DNA from: Pholis gunnellus
Lineage: Eukaryota > Chordata > Actinopteri > Perciformes > Pholidae
Assembly: GCA_910591455.2 (NCBI GenBank)
Contig: OU342821.1
Span: forward strand, 3,638,501-3,702,500
DNA length: 64,000 nucleotides
Reading direction: 5' to 3'
The position numbers were made by a program, and so were the translations under genes. Below are positions 1 through 10,595 of the stretch, in pieces. Numbering within the stretch: the first letter of the stretch is position 1; each line of letters starts with the position of its first letter. The notes below the pieces were generated by a model. It was given only the letters and a program-made list of their open reading frames with translations, did no database searches and had not been told where the DNA came from.

Positions 1-1600
1 GAGTGACATTAAAACTCCACGTATGAAAAGAAATGAGCTAAATTAATAATACTTGTGAAACAAATTATCTAAACTAAATAATTCTATATTATTCTTCAAA
101 CATGTTGTGTTTTTGTAAAATATACATAAAGGCACAGCTGTAGTGGATGGCGTAACCATTTTCAATCTCAACACTATTAAAATGAAGCGTTACCCAGAAG
201 GCAAGGAAGTAATGAGAACTTCAAAATCTAAAAGAAGAAAAAAAACAGGATGAAATTAGGAATAAAATGGTCACGTTTGGATCCTTTCTTTTCACTTTTA
301 ATTTTTAAAATATTTTTCATTATTAGACTTTGCCCTTGGACAGTTTTTACAAGCACTGGATTTCAAACGATTTTACAATGCATCTATGTCCTCAAGCTTT
401 ATTTATTGGAATTATTTTTGTTGATTCATAGTACAGGATGAAAAAGGTCCACACTTGTATTGTATGGAATGACAAGAGGTCCACAGTTGGCTGCTACATA
501 ATGACACAAGTTCCCTCTGAGATAGCATGGAGCGACATCCAGGAGGTATTGTGAAAACACAATGACAGCCAATTATGATATATGGTTTTGGCTGTAGTGT
601 AGTTTTTTTTATTCCTTGTCTACATTGAAGTAATGATTTTGTTCTCATTAATACAATATGTGTCACATGAAGTATTTATTGGCGAAAAGAGAACGCATAT
701 TTGAGGGCTGTCAAATGGTGCAGCATTGTCAAAATCAGAATCAGCATCAAAATCAGCATCAGCTTTAATGGCCAAGTAACTGCACTCAATGGACATGCAC
801 AATAAAGCTGAACAAAGATAAACAAATAGTAAATAATTTGACTACTATAATAAACATTTGGCTAATGCGTATAGGGATAATGAAATAAATAAATTCTTTG
901 TAAATATAAATCAACAACAGTTCTGTTCTAAACAGTAATACAGTAACAATGGAACTGAGAGTATTGTCAACTGAAATTACAAATTTGCCTCAGAGGGCTT
1001 TACAATATGTACAAATACGACATCCTCTGACCCTTGACCCTCCCATTGGAACAGAAAAAACTCCCCAAAAATCCTTTAACGGGGAGAAAAGAGGAAGAAA
1101 CTTTAGAGAGAGCAACAGAGGAGGATCCTCTATCAGGATGGACAGAAGTGTGATAGATGTCGTGTACAGAATGAACAACATAACAGAATTATAACTTATT
1201 AAATGCATATGACAGAAATTATTCATATAATGAGAGTAGTAAGCAGAAGGAAAAATTACGAATAACAGCAGCAGCAGTGGCTATAGTAGAATAACAATAA
1301 CAAAAGCAGTAATGATATCGGCAATAGCAACGCCTGTATAGAATGATTTTAGTCCCCTCTTTGCCTGTACAAAATGACATTGGTTCCCTGTTGAATGTTA
1401 TTGAACGACGCTTAAACTTTTAGATTTCAATATTTGCATAGATGAACTACCAATTATTTGACACTTACACTGATGCTCCGTTTACATGAACCCCAATAAG
1501 ATTATGCCAATACAGCAAAAAACATCCATAACAAAATACATTGTATCAAAAACATAACTGAAAAAATGACTTTAGTGAGAGCCCAGAATTTCTTCAGTGA
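1..1600. other. AT-rich non-coding sequence
   Basis: No coding region can be supported here. The sequence is AT-rich and its short open frames have no recognisable similarity. A stretch at about 730-960 begins with repeated AATCAG-type words followed by CAGCTTTAATGGCCAAGTA, a signature I recognise from a dispersed fish repeat. The rest has no obvious structure apart from scattered simple AT runs. Downstream exons of the minus-strand SET pseudogene could lie here, but none was identified. Confidence 0.5.
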
Positions 1601-1635
1601 ATACAGGTGAAGAAAGACACTCCATATGTCTTTAC

Positions 1636-3073
1636 CTTCTTTTCTGTGTGCTCATCACAGCAGGAAGCAATGGTTTCCTAAAACAAATGACATTTACAAT
1701 ATGAAATTAATCATTTTAAGTATGTAAGTTTTAATCGTTTACATTTTTTTGACAGTTGACAGTTTTTATCATCCACACCCATTTCTTATGCTGCACCATG
1801 TAAGGGTCACTTTACATTTGAAGTTCCAACCATATGCTTTAAATGAATTTATGCCAGTTTGCAAAGCATATTTACACTATTAATAAGGGTGAAAGAAGTC
1901 CTCACCACTGAGTTAAATGATTAAATCCCTGAGTGGCATGTAACAAAATGTGAAAATATTAATATATAGATATAAATACATGTCTCCATTGGCTGTTAGA
2001 GTCTCTGTAGTAATAGACAATTTCTTCTCCTGGGTTTATTTGTGTGATTGGTAATGCACACAGGTGTGGGCTTTTCCGTTCATCCAGAATCTGTTGGTCA
2101 CATAAGCACGACAATCTGAATTACAGTCAGTATAACAGGGAGTCATTCTGTATTAATGTCAAATAATATTATGTTTATGATTATCTGTATATATGATATG
2201 ATTAAAACAGATGATAAAAAACAAAACAAAGAGTAACTTCACTGCATTACATACTATTTAAATGTTGCTGTTTGGCTTGATGTGATCATCATTGATGAAT
2301 CCTCCATGTTCTTACTGCCATCAACACTGCATAGGGAAATTACTTGTATTAAAGTTTAGAAATAATATTAAATGAAGTATAGTTAGAACATTCATTCAAT
2401 TGTACTTACCAGAGTCTGTCCCCGAATAGAAATACAGAAATGCTGGATCTGCATCAGAGTCCTCTTTGAACAGGGCCTCTCCTTCCAATCCAGTGATGTG
2501 TATTCCAACACACTCAAGCTAGAATTCTCCCTGCTCAAGGTTTTTCGCTGGCAATTACCCCATAACCTGGTCAATACATTACGAAAAGGGAATTAATTAA
2601 TTCAGTATGACACAAGTTTAATAAATGTTGCAACTGTCACCACATACAATTAACAACCAACACTAATAATCTCAGCAATTATAACACTTGATGACGATAT
2701 GCATTGTTACTTTAAGGGTTTGGATTAAGAAAAGGCTTGCTTTGGAAACAATTACTGTATCTAAATAATCAAACATCATAACTCTGTACACGATGTATTT
2801 TAGCAGAGAGTATTCATCATGTAAAACTTTCTTGCTGAGAGTCACATGATTAGGTCAATCTCTATACACAACAACAGCTTAATCTTAGCTGAACATAAAG
2901 AGTGGAAGCATGTGGACACAGATAACATGGCTCTGTCCACAGTTATAAAACACCTAGGCCACCAGAGCAGAGCCATCATGCTTTTTGGTTTTGTTTTGAC
3001 TTACTTCATCAGCCTGCTGATTTGGTTTTGAGTCTACAAATATGAGAGTGGCATTGGTTTTCATATCTAACCC
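1636..3073 (-). pseudogene. Decayed multi-exon SET-domain (KMT5A-like) gene
   Basis: SET-domain pieces appear in order on the minus strand between splice-like sites. Exon-like block 3005-3073 is open for 23 codons, with acceptor TTCTTGTCAG and donor GTAAGT. Block 2410-2566 encodes GYGVIASEKP, then, after a one-base frame change, EQGEF, a stop, LECVGIHITGLEGEALF and FLYFYSG, before a GTAAGT donor. Block 2255-2326 encodes VDGSKNM, then in another frame GFINDDHIKPNSNI, matching the NDDH/NxxPN region of SET proteins. Block 1980-2115 encodes PHLCALPITQINPGEEIVYY, the C-terminal SET motif (PGEE...Y.Y). A 42-nt block at 1636-1677 also has acceptor and donor signals. SET proteins methylate lysines using S-adenosylmethionine. 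At least two frameshifts and two stops make this copy non-functional. The SET assignment is firm; the KMT5A-like subfamily, exact exon limits and the 3005 and 1636 blocks are inference. Confidence 0.62.
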
Positions 3074-3540
3074 CTGACAAGAAAGCTCAGTGTCAAACTA
3101 TGTCTTTAAACTATTGTTGGGCTGCACCTTTCATGGCAACATGTAACAGTTATAATATAGTTATAATTATAGTTATATTATCGTCATATATCCTCAATTA
3201 TAGTTATAGTTATAATATAATGCAGACTGTAACAATAAAACATGTCCTGCCTTATAATTCACTGGCAAATAAACTGAGTTTCTTGAATGAAATGATGTAC
3301 CAATGTACATACAGTATTGAACAGATAATCTTATATTCTAATCTTAGAACATAGCTTATATATAGCATATATTACACATGATACACTTTCTTGTCCTATA
3401 ATACATGTATTACAAATGATTGTATATAAATGAAGTGTGTAAAAGCATGATAACTTTGTTTAGGATATGCAGCAATCAGTATTTTTTTTAAATAGTGTTA
3501 CCAACAAATTGAATTGTAAATACCCTACAACAACTTACCT
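3074..3540. other. AT-rich spacer
   Basis: No gene is supported. The segment includes a simple stretch of TATAATTATAG-like words at about 3150-3225 and ends where the 9-bp minisatellite begins. Confidence 0.5.
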
Positions 3541-5759
3541 CTCGAGTAAGAGTCGTTAGAGTCATTAGTGTCGTTAGTGTCCTTAGTAATAGAGTCGTTA
3601 GTCCCGTAGAGTCGTTAGTCTATTAGAGTCGTTAGTCCCGTAGAGTAGTTAGACCCGTAGAGTCCCGTTAGTAATAGAGTCGTTAGTGTCGTTAATGTCG
3701 TTAGTAATAGAGTCATTAGAGTCGTTAGAGTCATTAGTGTCCTAAGTAATAGAGTCGTTAGAGTCGTTAGTGTCGTTAGTGTCATTAGTAATAGAGTCGT
3801 TAGAGGCATTAGAGTCGTTAGTGTCCTTAGTAATAGAGTCGTTAGAGTCATAAGTGTCGTTAGTAATAGAGTCGTTAGAGTCATTAGTGTCGTTAGTGTC
3901 ATTAGTAATAGAGTCGTTAGAGTCGTTAATCCCGTAGAGTCGTTAGACCCGTAGAGTCCCGTTAGTAATAGAGTCGTTAGAGTCGTTAGTGTCGTTAGTG
4001 TCATTAGTAATAGAGTCGTTAGATTCGTTAGAGGCGTTAGTCCCGTAGAGTCGTTAAAGTAGTTAGTCCCGGAGAGTAGTTAGACCCGTAGAGTCCCGTT
4101 AGTAATAGAGTCGTTAGTGTCGTTAGTGTCATTAGTAATAGAGTCGTTAGATTCGTTAGAGGCGTTAGTCCCGTAGAGTCGTTAAAGTAGTTAGTCCCGG
4201 AGAGTAGTTAGACCCGTAGAGTCCCGTTAGTAATAGAGTCGTTAGAGTCGTTAGTGTCGTTAGTGTCGTTAGTAAAGAGTCATTAGAGTCGTTAGAGTCA
4301 TTAGTGTCCTTAGTAATAGAGTCGTTAGAGTCGTTAGTGACGTTAGTGACGTTAGTAATAGAGTCATTAGAGTTGTTAGAGTCATTGGTAATAGAGTCGT
4401 TAGAGGTGTTAGAGGCGTTAGTCCCGTAGAGTCATTAAAGTCGTTAGTCCCGTAGAGTTGTTAGTCTATTAGAGTCGTTAGTCACGTAGTAGTTAGTCCC
4501 GTAGAGTCCCATTAGTAATAGAGTCGTTAGAGTCGTTAGTGTCGTTAGTGTCATCAGTAATAGAGTCGTTAGATTCGTTAGAGGCTTTAGTCCCGTAGAG
4601 TCCTTAAAGTAGTTAGTCCCGTAGAGTAGTTAGACCCGTAGAGTCCCGTTAGTAATAGAGTCGTTAGAGTCGTTAGTGTCGTTAGTAATAGAGTCATTAG
4701 AGTCGTTAAAGTTATTAGTGTCCTTAGTAATAGAGTCGTTTGAGTCGTTAGTGTCATTAGTAATAGAGTCGGTAGAGTCGTTAGAGGCTTTAGTCCCGTA
4801 GAGTCGTTAAAGTCGTTAGTCCCGTAGAGTTGTTAGTCTATTAGAGTCGTTAGTCCCGTAGTAGTTAGTCACGTAGAGTCCCGTTAGTAATAGAGTCGTT
4901 AGAGTCATTAGTGTCATTAGTAATAGAGTCGTTAGAGTCATTAGTGTCCTTAGTGATAGAGTCGTTAGAGTCGTTAGTCCCGTAGAGTCGTTAGTCTATT
5001 AGAGTCGTTATTCCCGTAGAAGAGTTAGACCCGTAGAGTCCCGTTAGTAATAGAGTCATTAGAGTCGTTAGTGTCGTTAGTGTCATTAGTAATAAAGTCG
5101 TTAGAGGCGTTAGTCCAGTAGAGTCGTTAAAGTCGTTAGTCCCGTAGATTAGTTAGACCCGTAGAGTGCCGTTAGTAATAGAGTCGTTAGAGTCGTTAGT
5201 GTCGTTAGTGTCGTTAGTGTCGTTAGTAATAGAGTCATTAGAGTCGTTAGAGTTATTAGTGTCCTTAGTTATAGAGTCGTTGAGGCGTTAGTCCCGTAGA
5301 GTCTTTAGTCTATTAGAGTCGTTAGTCCCGTAGAGTAGTTAGACCCGTAGAGTCCCGTTAGTAATGGAGTCGTAATAGTCGTAAGTGTTGTTAGTAATAG
5401 AGTCATTAGAGTCGTTAGAGTCATTAGTGTCCTTAGTTATAGAGTCGTTAGAGTCGTTAGTCCCGTAGAGTCGTTAGCCCCGTAGAGTCCCGTTAGTAAA
5501 AGAGTCGTTAGAGTCATTAGTGTCGTTAGTAATAGAGTCATTAGAGTCGTTAGAGTCAATAGTGTCATTAGTGTCCTTAGTAATAGAGTCTTTATAGTCG
5601 TTAGTGTCGTAGAGTCGTTAGTCTGTTGGAGTCGTTAGTCCCGTAGAGTAGTTAGACCCGTAGAGTCCCGTTAGTAATAGAGTCGTTAGAGTCGTTAGTG
5701 TCGTTAGTGTCATTAGTAATAGAGTCGTTAGAGTCGTTAGAGGCGTTAGTCTCTTACTA
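3541..5759. repeat. Degenerate 9-bp minisatellite, left array
   Basis: About 2.2 kb are built almost wholly from variants of one short word: GAGTCGTTA, GTGTCGTTA, GAGTCATTA, GTCCCGTA and the linker GTAATAGAGTC. Higher-order structure is visible: a segment starting AGATTCGTTAGAGGCG at 4021 recurs at 4149 (128-bp step), and a diverged form starts near 4571. Because the unit is a multiple of three, some frames stay open for long stretches and would read as Thr/Leu-rich peptides on the minus strand. These are by-products of the repeat, not genes. The array breaks off at the start of the 1.94-kb macrosatellite. Confidence 0.95.
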
Positions 5760-7710
5760 AAAGAGTAGGATTTCCAGGCGACTGTACAGCAAAGAGCACA
5801 ATCCAACTTTGTGGATTATAAATCGGAAACCTCACTGGACTACTGCAAGAAAGAGCCACCATCTAAACGGACCGTGGTGAGATAGCGTGGCTTCACAGAT
5901 TACGGAACAGCGGCTTCTCACCACGCTTCCTTCCACCTGTTGATAATATTATGTTTGGCCTCGGGGATTTGGGTTGGGGACACTGGGTATGGGGTATACT
6001 TTGTGAATGTTACGCTTGTTTATTGTGTCGGAGTACAAGTGGGAGTCTCACGGCTTTCCTCTTTTGTTCGCTGTAACTTATGCCGACCAGGTCGGACGTG
6101 AATGAATTTGATTTGCATTAATATATGGTGCTATATGCAACAAACTGTGTTTTCGTTTATATAGGATTTAATGTGACATTATAGTGAGGAAACGGGAGAG
6201 CCTTTCAGCGTGTTTTCGTAGCTTTCAAACATATTAGGCAGTCACATTGCAGTGTCTGTACACACCAGGTATCACATCTGCCCGTTCCCTCAGCTGTAGC
6301 GTGCACTTTCCCCCTTAGGTGTTCATAGTAAGGTGAATAGTTCCAGCTGAGCATGCATTACAGTGAGTTTATTATTTGAATGTTAATTCTGTCATAAAAC
6401 TGATTGAAGCAATGAGTGTGGCGATTTATTCATATTTTTGAATCGCTCTACATATTTTGGACAAACGTGTTTTAGTTTGATGCTTGTTCCAGCTGACCGT
6501 TTGGTCACGATGGAGAGAGAAATGCCATCTGTTAAATAAAATACAAGAAATGATTCAAGAAATGAAAATGATATGGTAGTAATATATAGAATTGCATTAC
6601 AAGTCAGTGCTTGAAAAGTATTTGCATATATATGTTCAATGAAACTGTAAGAAACATGTGATCATGTAATGAAGTTTGACTCTATAGTTTTTCATGCAAC
6701 CCTTTAGTTGGACAAAGGCATTTGTCTTAACAAGAGGGCAGAACACAATCGGATATAAAATGAAGACTGATGGCGCACGGGCCAGACGGCGTACGGGGCG
6801 CAGGCACATGGGGCGCACGGTGCACGGTGGATATATAACCGGTACCGCTGTGGACATAACACAATCGGATATAAAGGGAATGAAAGGAAGAGTGCATTAA
6901 GGATCTACGTTGTGTGCAGTCAGACTAACCATTCGGCTGCGGAATGCAAAGGTCACTCGACGTGTGAGAACATGCCAATATCGGTTCAATTACACAGAAG
7001 AGATGCCATGTGATGTGTGGAGGAGGAAATTGAATAAAATGTTTCAGCACGTTTCATCAAAATGTCTGTCTTCTGTCTTCATGACAGTCAGAGCATGTCA
7101 TGTCAATGCAGCTCTACTGTTCATCAATATAATGCTGTAACTCAGAGGTGATGATGGTTACCCAGCGATCAAAGAATAAAGACACTTATATAACCGGATG
7201 TTGTCTCACGTGACGTCACAAAGGCTCGAAACAGTGGGCGTTCTTTTTCGAGCCTGATGATGGTTACCCAACGATCAAAGAATAAAGACACTTATATAAC
7301 CGGATGTTGTCTCACGTGACGTCACAAAGGCTCGAAACAGTGGGCGTTCTTTTTCGAGCCTGATGATGGTTACCCAGCGATCAAAGAATAAAGACACTTA
7401 TATAACCGGATGTTGTCTCACGTGACGTCACAAAGGCTCGAAACAGTGTGCGTTCTTTTTCGAGCCTTTGTGATGTCACTTGATCGCCTTTATAGTCTTC
7501 AGTCTGAAGGACATTGACTCGTTATTGTAGGATATCCTTAAGCCCGAGTGTCGTGTTTTACTCACAGAGCCCGAGTGTAGTGTTGTACTCACAGAGCTAT
7601 ACGTGACATCTTTATAAAATGCTCGCTTGTATAAAATGTGACGGGTTGAAGTGACGTGAGAGGAGTATGGAGCGCGCAGACAGGTGAAGCACTCTGCGTT
7701 CAGTGGGCTC
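5760..7710. repeat. 1.94-kb macrosatellite unit, copy 1
   Basis: The copy begins AAAGAGTAGGATTTCCAGGC and ends where the same words recur at 7711. Along it lie: a segment around 5800-5930 with a possible GTGAGA splice donor; an otherwise featureless AT-rich middle; two direct repeats of ACACAATCGGATATAAA at 6743 and 6859; a GC-rich patch at 6765-6830; three 106-bp cassettes at 7150-7467; and TATAAAA-type words near 7615-7640. It is 1951 bp because it keeps a 7-bp segment (within GTGGATTATAAATCGG) that copy 2 lacks. Several short open frames are shared unchanged with copy 2, but they match nothing I recognise, and near-identity of the copies alone explains their conservation. Confidence 0.95.
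7150..7467 (-). promoter_or_regulatory. Three 106-bp promoter-like cassettes in copy 1
   Basis: Exact period of 106 bp (starts 7150, 7256, 7362). Each cassette contains, in plus-strand order, AATAAA (first at 7175), TATATAA (7187), ACCGGATG (ETS-like), CACGTG (E-box, 7207) overlapping TGACGTCA (CRE, 7211), and an inverted repeat AGGCTCGAAA...TTTCGAGCCT. Read on the minus strand the order is hairpin, CRE/E-box, ETS-like, TATATAAG, as expected of an RNA polymerase II promoter firing towards lower coordinates. The motifs are seen directly; promoter activity and direction are inferred. Confidence 0.5.
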
Positions 7711-9093
7711 AAAGAGTAGGATTTCCAGGCGACTGTACAGCAAAGAGCACAATCCAACTTTGTAAATCGGAAACCTCACTGGACTACTGCAAGAAAGAGC
7801 CACCATCTAAACGGACCGTGGTGAGATAGCGTGGCTTCACAGATTACGGAACAGCGGCTTCTCACCACGCTTCCTTCCACCTGTTGATAATATTATGTTT
7901 GGCCTCGGGGATTTGGGTTGGGGACACTGGGTATGGGGTATACTTTGTGAATGTTACGCTTGTTTATTGTGTCGGAGTACAAGTGGGAGTCTCACGGCTT
8001 TCCTCTTTTGTTCGCTGTAACTTATGCCGACCAGGTCGGACGTGAATGAATTTGATTTGCATTAATATATGGTGCTATATGCAACAAACTGTGTTTTCGT
8101 TTATATAGGATTTAATGTGACATTATAGTGAGGAAACGGGAGAGCCTTTCAGCGTGTTTTCGTAGCTTTCAAACATATTAGGCAGTCACATTGCAGTGTC
8201 TGTACACACCAGGTATCACATCTGCCCGTTCCCTCAGCTGTAGCGTGCACTTTCCCCCTTAGGTGTTCATAGTAAGGTGAATAGTTCCAGCTGAGCATGC
8301 ATTACAGTGAGTTTATTATTTGAATGTTAATTCTGTCATAAAACTGATTGAAGCAATGAGTGTGGCGATTTATTCATATTTTTGAATCGCTCTACATATT
8401 TTGGACAAACGTGTTTTAGTTTGATGCTTGTTCCAGCTGACCGTTTGGTCACGATGGAGAGAGAAATGCCATCTGTTAAATAAAATACAAGAAATGATTC
8501 AAGAAATGAAAATGATATGGTAGTAATATATAGAATTGCATTACAAGTCAGTGCTTGAAAAGTATTTGCATATATATTTTCAATGAAACTGTAAGAAACA
8601 TGTGATCATGTAATGAAGTTTGACTCTATAGTTTTTCATGCAACCCTTTAGTTGGACAAAGGCATTTGTCTTAACAAGAGGGCAGAACACAATCGGATAT
8701 AAAATGAAGACTGATGGCGCACGGGCCAGACGGCGTACGGGGCGCAGGCACATGGGGCGCACGGTGCACGGTGGATACATAACCGGTACCGCTGTGGACA
8801 TAACACAATCGGATATAAAGGGAATGAAAGGAAGAGTGCATTAAGGATCTACGTTGTGTGCAGTCAGACTAACCATTCGGCTGCGGAATGCAAAGGTCAC
8901 TCGACGTGTGAGAACATGCCAATATCGGTTCAATTACACAGAAGAGATGCCATGTGATGTGTGGAGGAGGAAATTGAATAAAATGTTTCAGCACGTTTCA
9001 TCAAAATGTCTGTCTTCTGTCTTCATGACAGTCAGAGCATGTCATGTCAATGCAGCTCTACTGTTCATCAATATAATGCTGTAACTCAGAGGT

Positions 9094-9411
9094 GATGATG
9101 GTTACCCAGCGATCAAAGAATAAAGACACTTATATAACCGGATGTTGTCTCACGTGACGTCACAAAGGCTCGAAACAGTGGGCGTTCTTTTTCGAGCCTG
9201 ATGATGGTTACCCAGCGATCAAAGAATAAAGACACTTATATAACCGGATGTTGTCTCACGTGACGTCACAAAGGCTCGAAACAGTGGGCGTTCTTTTTCG
9301 AGCCTGATGATGGTTACCCAGCGATCAAAGAATAAAGACACTTATATAACCGGATGTTGTCTCACGTGACGTCACAAAGGCTCGAAACAGTGGGCGTTCT
9401 TTTTCGAGCCT
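9094..9411 (-). promoter_or_regulatory. Three 106-bp promoter-like cassettes in copy 2
   Basis: Counterpart of the copy 1 cassettes, 1944 bp further on. All three keep the AATAAA, TATATAA, CACGTGACGTCA and hairpin arrangement. The last cassette runs on into unit sequence that extends the hairpin to 22-bp arms (9366-9387 and 9402-9423). Confidence 0.5.
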
Positions 9412-9423
9412 TTGTGACGTCAC
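9366..9423. repeat. Perfect 22-bp inverted repeat with CRE in each arm
   Basis: The left arm 9366-9387 starts GTGACGTCACAAAGG and ends CTCGAAA. The right arm 9402-9423 is its exact reverse complement, with a 14-base loop between them. Each arm contains the 8-bp CRE palindrome TGACGTCA. The copy 1 equivalent (7422-7479) has one mismatch (TGATGTCA). It could extrude as a cruciform or serve as a double CREB/ATF site. Confidence 0.9.
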
Positions 9424-9654
9424 TTGATCGCCTTTATAGTCTTCAGTCTGAAGGACATTGACTCGTTATTGTAGGATATCCTTAAGCCCGAGTGTCGTGT
9501 TTTACTCACAGAGCCCGAGTGTAGTGTTGTACTCACAGAGCTATACGTGACATCTTTATAAAATGCTCGCTTGTATAAAATGTGACGGGTTGAAGTGACG
9601 TGAGAGGAGTATGGAGCGCGCAGACAGGTGAAGCACTCTGCGTTCAGTGGGCTC

Positions 9655-10595
9655 AAAGAGTAGGATTTCCAGGCGACTGTACAGCAAAGAGCACAATCCA
9701 ACTTTGTGGATTATAAATCGGAAACCTCACTGGACTACTGCAAGAAAGAGCCACCATCTAAACGGACCGTGGTGAGATAGCGTGGCTTCACAGATTACGG
9801 AACAGCGGCTTCTCACCACGCTTCCTTCCACCTGTTGATAATATTATGTTTGGCCTCGGGGATTTGGGTTGGGGACACTGGGTATGGGGTATACTTTGTG
9901 AATGTTACGCTTGTTTATTGTGTCGGAGTACAAGTGGGAGTCTCACGGCTTTCCTCTTTTGTTCGCTGTAACTTATGCCGACCAGGTCGGACGTGAATGA
10001 ATTTGATTTGCATTAATATATGGTGCTATATGCAACAAACTGTGTTTTCGTTTATATAGGATTTAATGTGACATTATAGTGAGGAAACGGGAGAGCCTTT
10101 CAGCGTGTTTTCGTAGCTTTCAAACATATTAGGCAGTCACATTGCAGTGTCTGTACACACCAGGTATCACATCTGCCCGTTCCCTCAGCTGTAGCGTGCA
10201 CTTTCCCCCTTAGGTGTTCATAGTAAGGTGAATAGTTCCAGCTGAGCATGCATTACAGTGAGTTTATTATTTGAATGTTAATTCTGTCATAAAACTGATT
10301 GAAGCAATGAGTGTGGCGATTTATTCATATTTTTGAATCGCTCTACATATTTTGGACAAACGTGTTTTAGTTTGATGCTTGTTCCAGCTGACCGTTTGGT
10401 CACGATGGAGAGAGAAATGCCATCTGTTAAATAAAATACAAGAAATGATTCAAGAAATGAAAATGATATGGTAGTAATATATAGAATTGCATTACAAGTC
10501 AGTGCTTGAAAAGTATTTGCATATATATTTTCAATGAAACTGTAAGAAACATGTGATCATGTAATGAGGATTGACTCTATAGTTTTTCATGCAAC
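9655..10595. repeat. 1.94-kb macrosatellite unit, partial copy 3
   Basis: This copy starts at the same AAAGAGTAGG boundary and keeps the 7-bp segment present in copy 1. It follows the unit for about 941 bp and stops at CATGCAAC, where the sequence switches directly to the 9-bp minisatellite. It therefore lacks the GC-rich patch and the 106-bp cassettes. Confidence 0.93.

Larger units (their letters stand above)
7711..9654. repeat. 1.94-kb macrosatellite unit, copy 2
   Basis: This copy repeats copy 1 almost base for base over 1944 bp. Differences I can see are the 7-bp deletion near 7763 and a handful of single-base changes, such as GATATATAACC becoming GATACATAACC near 8773 and a one-base change that completes the hairpin near 9419. 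Such low divergence points to recent amplification or ongoing homogenisation by unequal exchange. It is the only unit flanked by macrosatellite sequence on both sides. Confidence 0.95.

Noticed and set aside
3615..4004. 129-codon Thr/Leu-rich minus-strand frame in the minisatellite (others at 5618, 11292 and 11775)
   Set aside because: The 9-bp unit is divisible by three, so frames free of stops arise automatically. Composition is pure repeat and there are no gene signals.
6636..7140. Short frames in the macrosatellite (6636 minus, 6694 plus, 6910 plus) repeated unchanged at +1944
   Set aside because: Conservation is explained by near-identity of the units. The peptides match nothing I recognise and overlap on both strands.
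7476..7757. 93-codon minus-strand frame in the macrosatellite
   Set aside because: Same reasoning. It opposes the plus-strand TATA-like words, and a shortened relative at 5618 runs into minisatellite sequence, so it is not under coding constraint.
5760..10595. Macrosatellite as an integrated viral sequence (hairpin, CRE and TATA motifs recall compact viral promoters)
   Set aside because: No viral protein similarity is present in any frame. Motif resemblance alone is not evidence.
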